Shown: piece after piece, positions 9,358 through 19,014 of the stretch | Layout: every line of letters starts with the position of its first letter | Numbering within the stretch: position 1 is the first letter of the stretch | Position numbers and translations under genes: made by a program | The notes under the pieces: generated by a model | Database searches by the model: none | Told to the model about the DNA's origin: nothing | The model's input: only the letters and a program-made list of their open reading frames with translations | Source of the DNA: Smittia aterrima | Taxonomy: Eukaryota; Arthropoda; Insecta; Diptera; Chironomidae | Direction: 5' to 3' | Length of the DNA: 64,000 nucleotides | Assembly (NCBI GenBank): GCA_033063855.1 | Contig: CP093831.1 | Location: 24,552,001 to 24,616,000, forward strand

Positions 9358-9842
9358 CTGTTCTGATAAATAAAACAAACTCTTCTTGTAGGTTAAACAA
9401 ATATTTTGTTCGATTTATATTTTTTTGTTGAATGAACTTTTACTCTTAAAATTTATAGTCTTACACAAGATAAGATGCAGATTGCAGCTACATCAGATAC
9501 AAAGAATTTTATTAGAGAGAAGTTGATCTACTCTAGATATGTCGCTTCGCTACAGAAACTTGAGACGAATAAAGAATGCTGAAAATTGAGCACAACACAA
9601 TTAAAAGAAATCTTATTTAATTTCATTCATTGATAATGGAGTGGAAAGTTTCCGCTGGAAACCGATTGGCAACAATTGCTCAGAATAATTGTTTTGTACT
9701 TTTTGAAACGTTCTCTATATTTAACTCGTTCAAAGTCATTTTCAAAACATCTGAATCAATATTGAAGTCATTCTCATGTTGTCGTATGAGGCAAACTTAG
9801 AAAAATTGGAGAAAAAAATAAATTCACAAAAACATTTTTTTT

Positions 9843-10738
9843 TCAAACCTTCAACAAAATTTTAAATTTAAACACATTTGTTAAAAAATCTATTTTTAAA
9901 CTCTTTTTGAAGGTTAAACAAATATTTTTTATGTTTGTCCTTATCAAATTTTCCTGAAACTGAAAAGTAAAATTAACACAATTTAAGAAAACTTGTTTAT
10001 TTTCAAAATTTTCAGGATTATTTCCAAAGCTCTTCAATTTTAACATTGTTCACTTGTAACGCATTTTTGATTTGAATCTCTGTAATATCCTGCTTTGCAA
10101 AAACATTTTATGACACATTGCATAGTGCAAAACCGTAGAGGGTTTTTGAGATGTTCGCAGGTTGCCTCGCAAGCTGGGCCACATTTTGAGAAATATTCAT
10201 TCTCATGACACATAGGTCTAGCAGCTTCAACAGCATCTTAATTAAGAAAGCAATTAATTTAAACCTGATAATTAAAATATTTAAATATTTTACCTTGAGA
10301 AAGAAGGGGGACATTTATGTCAACCTTGATGATATCCAAAATATCAATTGAAATTGAAGAGACACTTGCTGAGAACAACAATAAAATTACGAACGTTTTC
10401 ATTTTCAAACCGAGTAGATCAATTACGAAACTTTGACTGAAACAAGATAGCAAAATTAAGGTTTTTATATTACAATAGAAACCAATTGAGACAATAGCAA
10501 TCAATAACTTCTGAAAAAGCGGAGTGGAAACTTTCCACTAGAAACCAATTGACAACAATTGCTCTGAATAATTATTTTGTACTTTTTGAAACGTTCGCAG
10601 TATTTGACTTATTTCGACTCAGCTTCAAAACATCTGAATCAATATTAAAGTCATTCGCATGTTGTCGTATGAGACGAACTTAGAAAAATTGGACAAAAAA
10701 ATAAATCCACAAAAACATTTCTTTTCTTCTTCAAAATC
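9843..10738. mobile_element. 0.9-kb extra block inserted in copy 1 of the duplication
   Basis: Copy 2 of the duplication has no counterpart to this block between 14870 and 14890. The block carries the gene at 10040-10402 and is bounded on both sides by the same TIL exon tail (AACACATTTGTTA) and the same flank (9640-9840 and 10510-10740 match). This is what unequal crossing-over would leave; no transposon ends were seen, so the mobile-element label means only an extra duplicated segment. Confidence 0.5.
10040..10402 (-). CDS. single-domain TIL protein with long N-terminal linker
   Basis: Exons 10402-10294 and 10236-10040, phase-1 intron of 57 bases, encode 101 residues. Signal peptide MKTFVILLLFSASVSS, a hydrophobic and acidic linker (ISIDILDIIKVDINVPLLSQ), then one TIL domain (CHENEYFSKCGPACEATC, loop C-TMQ-C) ending at the last cysteine. 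Exon 1 corresponds to that of 11326 and 15451 with the first TIL domain missing, so this is a domain-loss relative of those genes. Confidence 0.82.
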
Positions 10739-10756
10739 TTCAACAAAATTTTGAAT

Positions 10757-11052
10757 TTAAACACATTTGTTAGTGACTGGATCTCTCAAAAACCATTATC
10801 GCAAGCACATCCAGGGACGCATGCCTCGATGCAGATAACTAGACCGTCGTAATTCGTGCATTTTACAGAGCTATCAATTGTGCAGACCTTGAAATGCTCT
10901 TTGATGGGGCAAACTACATTTTATGCGAAAAATTAAACTTGTTGAGCATTGAGATGATTCTAATAATTTTGTCTTTCATATTAACTTGGGTTTTGGCTCG
11001 TATTTCCCACGAAGACAGCAGCGACTAACAAAATAATTAAGAACGTTTTCAT
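10757..11052 (-). pseudogene. frameshifted single-domain TIL gene
   Basis: Exons 11052-10986 and 10913-10757 match the intact paralog at 14891-15187. In exon 2 a T is missing from the T run at about 10788-10792, so GGTTTTTGA gives a stop at 10786-10788 and removes the LRDPVTNKCV end. The donor is GTTAAT rather than GTAAAT and the acceptor is normal. The lost part includes the last cysteine, so the protein is probably inactive. Confidence 0.75.
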
Positions 11053-11325
11053 TTCCCTCCGAATCGATCAATTGCAAAAATATTAGTGAGAAACTTCTTT
11101 AAAAATAAACATTTATAGATATCTGCTGAGTCAACAGTGCTGACGCAAACGGATCGTTAAATGTTTTAAAAAAACTATTCATAATTTCTTCTTGTAGGTT
11201 GAACAAATATTTTTTATATTTGTCTTTATCAAATTTTTCTGAAATTAGAAAGCAAAATTAAATCAATTTGAGAAAACTTGTTTATTTTCAAAAAATTTCA
11301 GGATTATTTCCGCTGCTCTTCAATT

Positions 11326-11871
11326 TTAACATTGATCACTTGGAACACAAATTTCTTTTGAATTTCTGAAAAGTCCTGCGTCGCAGTAACATTTGCTGTT
11401 GCACATAAAATTGCAACCCATTGGAGGATCATTGCGATTTGCGCAGGTTGTCTCGCAAGAAGTTCCACATTCTTCATAATGTTCACTAAGAGGACACGCA
11501 GGAATAGGAGCGACAGGTTCAACAGGATCAATAGGAATAAGAGGATCTGCATTAAGAAAGCAATTAGTTTAGTATTGATAATTAAAAGATTTTAATATTT
11601 TACTTGAGCATCTTCTACGAGGAATGCAAAGGTTTTGTGGGCTTCTGACATAACCTTCATCGCAGTAGCATCCTGGTTTACACAAAGTAATACACATCCG
11701 ATCCGAATCTATTTCATCGCAGGTTGCATCGCCACAAGCTGGTCCACATTCGCTGTACTTAGCATGTCTTCCACAGCCTTGATTAAGTTTGGGGACTTTT
11801 ACGTCATCATTGTCTTCTGAAGATGCGAAGACACTTGCCGAGAACAACAATAAAATTACGAACGTTTTCAT
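11326..11871 (-). CDS. two-domain TIL protein with Pro-rich linker
   Basis: Exons 11871-11604 and 11546-11326, phase-1 intron of 57 bases, encode 162 residues. Signal peptide MKTFVILLLFSASVFA, an acidic linker (SSEDNDDVKVPKLNQ), TIL domain 1 (CGRHAKYSECGPAC, loop C-ITL-C), then across the splice a proline-rich linker with PIDPVEPVAPIP, and TIL domain 2 (CPLSEHYEECGTSC, loop C-NFM-C) ending at the last cysteine. Duplicate of 15451-16002. TATATAAA at 11931-11938 is the likely TATA box. Confidence 0.88.
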
Positions 11872-11930
11872 TTTCAAACCGAATTGATCAATTACGAAAC
11901 TTTGACTGAAACAAGATAGCAAAGGTACGG

Positions 11931-11938
11931 TTTATATA
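11931..11938 (-). promoter_or_regulatory. TATA box of the TIL gene starting at 11871
   Basis: TATATAAA on the minus strand, about 65 bases before the ATG, conserved at 16062-16069 in the duplicate gene. Confidence 0.5.
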
Positions 11939-12111
11939 TTTCAATAGAAACCATTTGAGTCAATAACAGTCAATAATTTCTGTGAAAACGGAGTGGAAAG
12001 TTTCCACTAGAAACCAATTGGCAACAATCGCTCTGAATAATTATTTTGTACTTTTTGAAGCGTTCTCTATATTTAACTCGTTCAAAGTCATTTTCCAAAC
12101 ATTTGAATCAA

Positions 12112-12211
12112 TAAAAAATAATTCTTTAGGACATTGATCACGGAAAATACATTTGCCATTTGAATTTATAATTAATCCTTCATTACAGAAACATTTTCGG
12201 TTGCATCGTTT
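12112..12211 (-). pseudogene. TIL exon fragment without signal peptide
   Basis: The minus strand reads KRCNRKCFCNEGLIINSNGK and then ...CIFRDQCP, like the second half of the gene at 5112, with no start, intron or upstream half. Confidence 0.65.
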
Positions 12212-12468
12212 ATATGAAAAATATTTCATATCAATTTTCGTATCAAAATAATTAGCATCAATTACAAAACTTCTGAATAAATAATGGAATAATCCTCTTC
12301 TGCAAAGTTTCTCATTGTAGATAAAACGAAAAATTTGCCATCAATATCTCCGATCATTAGAACAATCTACAATAGCAACCGTCGAGAATCTCGACTCGAG
12401 ATCATCTTAGACTAAATAACTTTTTTCAAATATTTCAGTAATAAAATTGATTTCAGTAAAATCGGAGA

Positions 12469-12765
12469 CATTGATCCCTTTCAATGCATTTGCCACTAGC
12501 ATCTCCCAAATGCCAACGCATTTTCCTATGCAAAAATTTATTGAAATTGCAAGACCGCTATTCTTACAAGTTTTTTCACAGGGAGTTTCGCAGTTCTCGT
12601 AATGTTCGTTTGCAGGACAAACTAAATTTTGTGGGGGAGATTTGATTTAATAGTCTTAGAGGTTAATCGTAAAGGTTCACATTTCCTAGTACAAAAAACA
12701 TTATCGCTTCTTATTTCGCAGTTCGCTATACCACATTCACAATCATTTATTAATTATCATTTATA
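12469..12765 (-). pseudogene. decayed two-exon TIL gene
   Basis: Pieces of exon 1 (CGIANCEI... near 12700-12750) and exon 2 (ANEHYEN... to a DQCP-like end near 12480) are present in the order of the gene at 3209, but exon 1 is truncated at both ends and exon 2 has an internal deletion that joins the Cys7 region to the C-terminal part. No full frame survives. Confidence 0.7.
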
Positions 12766-13115
12766 ACTGATCACACTGACGTCAATTGATCATCAAGTTT
12801 CAGGAAAGTTTATAGATTTCAATGGAATCCAATTGAATCAATAGCTAATGAGAAAGCGAAGTGAAAGCCGATTGACAACAAATTCGCAATAAATTTGACT
12901 TGTTCAAACTTTATTTCAAAACATCTGAACCGACGAAGTCATTCTCACTACTTCAGATATAACTAAGAGAAAAATTGACAACTAATTCTCCGATCGTCAA
13001 CAATCTTCATATTTAAGCGTCCTAATATTTTCCAAATTATTTAGAAATTAAACAGATTTTACAGTCAATAAAAATTTTATTTTCCAAAATCTTTATATTT
13101 TCATTAACAAATTTT

Positions 13116-13596
13116 TTATAGAGGACATCGATCCCGTGCAATACATTTGCCACTTGCATCTCTCACCATGTCTCCATCGCAGAAACATTTTCTGGCGCAA
13201 TCTGCACTGCACTTGATCATAGCATCGCGAGTCTCACACGTTCTTTCGCAGGAAGTTCCACAGTGCTCGTAATGTTCATTTGCAGGACAAACTAAATTTT
13301 ATCAGAAGAATTAATTTTGTTAGTTTTTAAGATTATCGAAAAGATTCACCTGGGCAGTCGCTCTCACGAATGCAAGTTCCTCTTGGGCCTCTGAGGTAAC
13401 CTTCTTTGCAGAAACATCCATCGTGGCAATCATTAGAACACAAAACAGCAGCGAAGCTTCTTAATTCGCAGTTCAAATCACCGCATCCACATTTTTTTAT
13501 GTGTGAAGCGTTTCTTCCACAGTGGCTTTTTGTTTTGCTTGCATCATCTGCAACGACGGCAGCAGCGACCAACAAAATAATTAAGAACGTTTTCAT
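13116..13596 (-). CDS. two-domain TIL protease inhibitor
   Basis: Exons 13596-13350 and 13291-13116, phase-1 intron of 58 bases, 140 residues. Signal peptide MKTFLIILLVAAAVVA, linker DDASKTKSH, TIL domain 1 with loop C-SND-C, TIL domain 2 as in 8094 (CPANEHYEHCGTSC, loop C-SAD-C). Duplicate of 8094-8574 about 5.0 kb away. TATA box TATAAAAG at 13661-13668. Confidence 0.9.
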
Positions 13597-13660
13597 TTCC
13601 ACTCCGAATCGATCGATTGCAAAAATAATAATGAAAGTGTTCAAGCTTTAATAAATTTTT

Positions 13661-13668
13661 CTTTTATA
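13661..13668 (-). promoter_or_regulatory. TATA box of the TIL gene starting at 13596
   Basis: TATAAAAG on the minus strand at the same position relative to the ATG as in the duplicate at 8637. Confidence 0.55.
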
Positions 13669-13968
13669 GTAGTCAGACATAAAAAGCTCGCCGATAACTG
13701 AGTGACAAGTGTTTTGGTAAACGTTGAAATACGTAGATATACACGGTGTATAATACACCGAAAGAAAGTTTTTTTATTTCTTTATTTTCAAATAATTAGT
13801 CACGAAAAACACATTTTAATTTTGAATATCTATTAAATCAATTATTGCAGATAGATTGGCGGTTGCAACAAATTACGTTATTGCTGAATTTCTGCTTTGA
13901 AGGAAATAAATTTACTAAAATTCATTTGTTTTCCAATATCTTTTACAAAACTTTTCCTATAAGAAGTT

Positions 13969-14276
13969 TTAATGTTTTGGACATTTATCCCTTGTGACAC
14001 ATGTGCCAGTAGCTGGATCTTTCAAAAAGCCTTTATTGCAAACGCAGCCTCTCACGCATTGCGTGGTGCAAATTTTTGGAGGACGGTCGTAGTTTGCACA
14101 GGTTATTGGACAAGCTCGGTTGCATTCTTTGAAGTGCTGATTTTCAGGGCAATCTAAATTTTATGCGAAAGGTTATTCCAAAAGCTTTCACTTCAGATTC
14201 CACAATTACCTATATCTTGGCTTGTAACTGCTACGTACACTGTAGCGTTTACCAAAATAATTAGAAACAATCTCAT
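13969..14276 (-). CDS. single-domain TIL protein, MRLF type
   Basis: Exons 14276-14210 and 14153-13969, encode 83 residues; duplicate of 8925-9253 with a few substitutions (PPKIC for PPRIC before the loop, VTRDKC for VPRDKC at the end). The intron is 56 bases against 77 in the duplicate but keeps GT-AG and phase 1. The E-box palindrome is at 14361. Confidence 0.87.
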
Positions 14277-14360
14277 TTTTACTTCTGAATCTTTTGAATG
14301 CAAAAATTTTACTGAGAATGAAAAAGGAATGCAATCTCTTAAGAACGAAAGTTTTCTAAC

Positions 14361-14380
14361 TTCAGTTGATGTCAACTGAA
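14361..14380. promoter_or_regulatory. paired E-box palindrome, copy 4
   Basis: Same 20 bases as at 2521, upstream of the gene starting at 14276. Confidence 0.55.
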
Positions 14381-14890
14381 CTGTTCTGATAAATAAAACA
14401 AACTCTTCTTGTAGGTTAAACAAATATTTTGTTATATTTTTTTGTTGAATGAACTTTTACTCTTAAAATTTATAGTCTTACACAAGATAAGATGCAGATT
14501 GCAGCTACATCAGATACAAAGAATTTTATTAGAGAGAAGTTGATCTACTCTAGATATGTCGCTTCGCTACAGAAACTTGAAACGAACAGAGAATGCTGAA
14601 AATTGAGCACAACACAATTAAAAGAAATCTTATTTTATTTCATTCATTGATAGTGGAGTGGAAAGTTTGCGCTGGAAACCAATTGGCAACAATTGCTCTG
14701 AATAATTATTTTGTACTTTTTGAAACGTTCGCATTATTTGACTTATTTCGACTCAGCTTCAAAACATCTGAATCAATATCAAAGTCATTCGCATGTTGTC
14801 GTATGAGACGAATTTAGAAAAATTGGACAAAAAAATAAATCCACAAAAACATTTTTTTTATTTTTCAAAATCTTCAACAAAATTTTGATT

Positions 14891-15187
14891 TTAAACACAT
14901 TTGTTAGTGACTGGATCTCTCAAAAAGCCGTTATCGCAAGCACATCCAGGGACGCATGCCTCGACGCAGATAACTAGAACGTCGTAATTCGTGCATTTTA
15001 CCGAGCTATCAATTGTGCAGACCTTGAAATGCTCATTGATGGGGCAAACTAAATTTTATGCGAAAAATTAAACTTGTTGCGCATTGAGACGATTCTAACA
15101 ATTTTGTTTTCCATATTTACTTGGGTTTTGGCTCGTATTTCCCACGAAGACAGCAGCGACTAACAAAATAATTAAGAACGTTTTCAT
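14891..15187 (-). CDS. single-domain TIL-like protein with eight cysteines
   Basis: Exons 15187-15121 and 15048-14891, phase-1 intron of 72 bases, encode 74 residues. Signal peptide MKTFLIILLVAAVFVGNTS, then CPIKEHFKVCTIDSSVKC, loop C-VEA-C, VPGCACDNGFLRD and a terminal NKCV. Only eight cysteines are present, so one disulfide of the usual TIL fold is missing and the chain ends before the usual tenth cysteine. It is the intact duplicate of the frameshifted copy at 10757; a fragment also lies at 3130. Confidence 0.8.
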
Positions 15188-15450
15188 TTTCCCTCCGAAT
15201 CGAACAATTGCAAAAATATTAATGAGAAACTTCTTCAAAAGCAAACATTTATATCTGCTGACGCCAATGGATCGTTGATCATTCTGAAAAAAAAAAATTC
15301 TATTTCCAAACTCATCTTGAAGGTTAAACAAATATTTTTTATGTTTGTCTTTATCAAATTTTTCTGAAACTAAAAAGTAAAATTAAATAAATTTAAGAAA
15401 ACTTGTTTATTCTCAAAAAATTTCAGGAATATTTCCAAAGCTCTTCAATC

Positions 15451-16002
15451 TTAACATTGATCGCTTGAAACACAATTTCCATTTGAATCTCTGAAAAGTC
15501 CTGTATCGCAGTAACATTTGTTGTGACACATAGCATCGCAAATCATTGGAGGGTTTTCGCGATTAGCGCAGGTGGGCTCGCAAGAAGTTCCACATCCTTC
15601 GATGTGTTCATTAAGAGGACACGCAGGAACAGGAGCGACAGGTTCAACAGGAACAATAGGAATAAGAGGACCTGCATTAAAAAAGCAATTAGTTTAGTAT
15701 TAATAATTAAAAGATTTCAATATTTTACTTGAGCATCTTCTACGAGGAATGCAAAGGTTTTGTGGGCTTCTGACATAACCTTTATCGCAATAGCATCCTG
15801 GTACACACAAAGTGATACAGTTTCTTGGTTCCGAATCTATTTCATCGCAGGTTGGATCGCCACATGCTGGTCCACATTCGCTATACTTAGCATGTCTTCC
15901 ACAGCCTTGATTAAGTTTGGGGACGTTGTCACTGGAATCGCTGTCTTCAGAAGATGCGAAGACACTTGCTGAGAACAACAATAAAATTACGAACGTTTTC
16001 AT
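15451..16002 (-). CDS. two-domain TIL protein with Pro-rich linker
   Basis: Exons 16002-15729 and 15671-15451, phase-1 intron of 57 bases, 164 residues. Same layout as 11326-11871: signal peptide MKTFVILLLFSASVFA, linker SSEDSDSSDNVPKLNQ, TIL domain 1 (loop C-ITL-C), linker with PIVPVEPVAPVP, TIL domain 2 (CPLNEHIEGCGTSC, loop C-DAM-C). The linkers and second loop have diverged more than the cysteine frame. TATATAAA at 16062-16069. Confidence 0.88.
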
Positions 16003-16061
16003 TTTCAAACCGAATTGATCAATTCCGAAACTTTGACTGAAACAAGATAGCAAAGTTACGG

Positions 16062-16069
16062 TTTATATA
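16062..16069 (-). promoter_or_regulatory. TATA box of the TIL gene starting at 16002
   Basis: TATATAAA on the minus strand, same place as in the duplicate gene at 11871. Confidence 0.5.
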
Positions 16070-16415
16070 TTTCAATAGAAACCAATTGAGTCAATAACAG
16101 TCAATAATTTCTGAGAAAGCGGAGTGGAAAGTTTCCACTAGAAACCAATTGGCAACAATTGCTCTGAATAATTATTTTGTACTTTTTGAAGCGTTCTCTA
16201 TATTTAACTCGTTCAAAGTCATTTTCAAAACATCTGAATCAATAATGAAATCATTCTCTTCTGAGAATCTCTTTTCCAGATAACAACTAAGAGGAAAAAT
16301 TGCCAATGAATTCTCCGAACGATTGAATGATTAGTCAGTTCAAAAATAATTAAATAGAAGAAAACATAAAATAGTTTAAGAAAATTCATTTATTTTCAAG
16401 AGGTTTCAAGCTTCC

Positions 16416-16967
16416 TTACAAAGTTTCTATGTTTGGGCATTGATCACTGGGAATACAAATGCCATTCGCATCTCTCATAAGACCTTCATTGCAGTAGCAA
16501 TCGCGTTGGCAGTTAGAGCACACCCCAACAGCCCAGGGATTGGGAGGAGTGGGACAGAGTTCTGGGCAATGATTTCCACATTCTTCGTAATGTTCATTCA
16601 AAGGACACGCAGGAACAACAGGTTCTGTATTAAGAAATAAGTTTATTTAAGATCGAAAATAATCGAAAGATTTAAATATTTTACTTGGACATCTGCAAGG
16701 ACGAATGCATTTTCCATTTGGGCCTCTGACATAACCTTTCTTGCAGTTGCATCCTGGTCGACATCCCTGAATACAGCTAACTGCCGCGAGGCTTCTTACT
16801 TCACACGATAACTCGCCACAATTTGATGCACATTCATTGAAGAAAGCATGTCTGCCACAATCCCGAGAAGGTGCTGGGGGTACACCTATAGCTCCATCAT
16901 AAGGAACGATCTCTTCAAAAGCAAGAACACTGGCCGAGACAAACAAAATAATTGCGAACGTTTTCAT
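16416..16967 (-). CDS. two-domain TIL protein
   Basis: Exons 16967-16685 and 16624-16416, phase-1 intron of 60 bases, 163 residues. Signal peptide MKTFAIILFVSASVLA, a linker with VPYDGAIGVPPAPS, TIL domain 1 (CGRHAFFNECASNC, loop C-IQG-C), a short PVVPA linker, and TIL domain 2 (CPLNEHYEECGNHCPELC) with a Pro-rich stretch and an unusually short loop (C-SN-C). The C-terminus runs on past the last cysteine (PNIETL). Confidence 0.87.
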
Positions 16968-17280
16968 TTTCAATCTGAATTGATCAATTGCGAAACTTTG
17001 ACTAAAGTCAAAAGAGCGATGAAAGTTTTATATTTCAAAAGAAATTATTTTGTGGATTTTGAAACATCAGCGAAATTTGACTCAGCTTCAAAACATCTGA
17101 ATCAATAATGAAGTCATTCGAATCTATTTTGAATTTTGGATAACAACACGTTAGCTCCTCGAACACGTTAGCAATCTTCAATAAAACAGAACTTTCATAA
17201 CCAACCTTGGCTTAGTTCTTCAAACAATCCCACAAAAGAAATACTTTGTTTTTTGAAAATATTTATTCAAAACATTTTAT

Positions 17281-17772
17281 TTATTGAGGACATTCATCCC
17301 AAGTAATACATTTTCCTTGGGCGTCTCTCACAAGGCCATCATCGCAGAAGCATTTGCTGGTGCATTTCTCAACGCACATTTTCTTCTCATAGCGACTCGA
17401 GCATGTTTGCTCACAAGCGGTTCCACATTTTTCGTAATGTTCGTTCAAAGGACAAAAATTCAATTTGACTAAATTGAAAATAAAACTTTATTAAAATGGA
17501 TCGTGATTAAAAATTTTATATTTCTTACTTGGACATCTGCAAGGGCGAATGCAATCTCCGTTGGGACCTCTGACGTAACCTTCATCGCAGGAACATCCAG
17601 GTCGGCACATACAGTTAGTTACTAAACCACTGGGTTCGCAGGATTTTTGGCCACAAGACGATCCACACATAGTATAAGTCGCGTGTTTACCACAACCCTC
17701 AGCTGGTGGTAGGATTGGTTCAAAAGCGAGGACACTGGCAGAGGCCAACAAAATTATTAAGAACGTTTTCAT
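17281..17772 (-). CDS. two-domain TIL protein
   Basis: Exons 17772-17529 and 17468-17281, phase-1 intron of 60 bases, 143 residues. Signal peptide MKTFLIILLASASVLA, linker FEPILPPAEG, TIL domain 1 (CGKHATYTMCGSSC) in which the Cys5-Cys6 loop is reduced to one residue (NCMC), so this domain may lack a normal reactive site. TIL domain 2 (CPLNEHYEKCGTAC, loop C-VEK-C) ends CPQ. Near-identical second exon in the neighbour at 18126. Confidence 0.87.
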
Positions 17773-18125
17773 TATCAAACCGAAACGATCAACTTCTAAA
17801 GTATAATTGAGTTGGCTGAAGCTACAATCTCTAAGACTCAAAGCCTAGAATTATATTTAAACAGAGAACGTTTGAATCAACAATCGCAAAATAATTTTCC
17901 AAGTAAAATTGATGAGAAACCACTGGTTCAAAGTCATTTTCAAAACATCTGAACCAATAATGAAGTCATTCGAATCTATTTTGAATTTTGAATAACAACA
18001 CGTTAGCTCCTCGAACACGTTAGCAATCTTCAATAAAACAGAACCAACCTTGGCTTAGTTCTTGTCAAACAATCCCACAAGAAAACTGCTTTGTTTTTTG
18101 AAAATATTTAATCAAAACATTTTAT

Positions 18126-18692
18126 TTATTGAGGACATTCATCCCAAGTAATACATTTTCCTTGGGCGTCTCTCACAAGGTCATCATCGCAGAAGCATTT
18201 ACTGGTGCATTTCTCAACGCACATTTTCTTCTCAAAGCGACTCCTGCATGTTTGCTCGCAAGCGGTTCCACATTTTTCGTAATGTTCGTTCAAAGGACAA
18301 AAATTCAATTTGACTAAATTGAAGGAGAAACTTGATTAAAATCGATTGTAATTAAAAAATTGATATTTCTTACTTGGACATCTGCAAGGGCGAATGCAAT
18401 CTCCGTTCGGACCTCTGACGTAACCTTCATCGCAGGAACATCCGGGACGACACTCAGCGATACAGCTAACTGCTGCCAAACTTCTGAGTTCGCAGGATAA
18501 TTGGGCACAAGATGATCCACATTTAGACCAAGTCGCGTGTTCACCACAACCCTCAGCTGGTGGCTCAACTGGTTCGGTACCGTTGATAAAATCGGTACCG
18601 TCATAGGGATTGAAAGAATCGTCATAAGGAACGATTGGTTCATAAGCGAAGACATTGGCTGAGGCCAACAAAATAATTAAGAACGTTTTCAT
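18126..18692 (-). CDS. two-domain TIL protein
   Basis: Exons 18692-18374 and 18313-18126, phase-1 intron of 60 bases, 168 residues. Signal peptide MKTFLIILLASANVFA, then a 40-residue acidic linker with VPYDDS, NPYDGTDF and an N-glycosylation sequon NGT, absent from the duplicate at 17281. TIL domain 1 has a normal loop (C-IAE-C); TIL domain 2 has loop C-VEK-C. One substitution in the second domain (CDDDLVRD) separates it from its neighbour. Confidence 0.87.
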
Positions 18693-19014
18693 TATCAAAC
18701 CGAAACGATCAACTTCTAAATTTTAATTGAGTTCGCTCAGCGAACTTCGATGAAGCTACAATCTCTAAGCCTAAAATTATATTTAAACAGAGAACATCTG
18801 AATCAACAATCGCAAAATAATTTTCCAAGTAAAATTGATGAGAAACCAGTCGACAACAAGCTCTTCCACGAATGAAACAAAACAGCGCTACAAAATATCT
18901 GTGTCAACAATGAAGTCACGAGAAACAAATTTCCGTTTCTGATGAAAACTAATTGACGTAGAAATATGAATTTAAAAACATTTGCTTTATCAAAAAAACA
19001 TTTCCTAAAAATTA

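Larger units (their letters stand above)
7735..9840. repeat. large segmental duplication, copy 1 (left half)
   Basis: This stretch aligns in order with 12760-14870, including the paralogous gene pairs 8094/13116 and 8925/13969. Together with 10740-12115 it forms copy 1 of a unit whose copy 2 is the continuous stretch 12760-16250. Confidence 0.8.
10740..12115. repeat. large segmental duplication, copy 1 (right half)
   Basis: Aligns in order with 14870-16250, including gene pairs 10757/14891 and 11326/15451. Confidence 0.8.
12760..16250. repeat. large segmental duplication, copy 2
   Basis: Continuous counterpart of 7735-9840 plus 10740-12115. It carries the four genes at 13116, 13969, 14891 and 15451, all intact here. 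Confidence 0.8.
17120..18770. repeat. tandem duplication of a TIL gene unit
   Basis: 17120-17890 and 17965-18770 are two copies of one unit, each with a two-domain TIL gene and the same downstream flank (GTTAGCTCCTCGAACACGTT at about 17150 and 18001). Confidence 0.75.

Noticed and set aside
2041..18400. Regularly spaced repeats as a CRISPR-like array
   Set aside because: The repeats are whole gene units and promoters of varying length in an animal genome, not short direct repeats with unique spacers.
18314..18655. Minus-strand frame of 113 codons inside the gene at 18126
   Set aside because: Same strand but another frame of the TIL exon, lacking the cysteine pattern and signal peptide.
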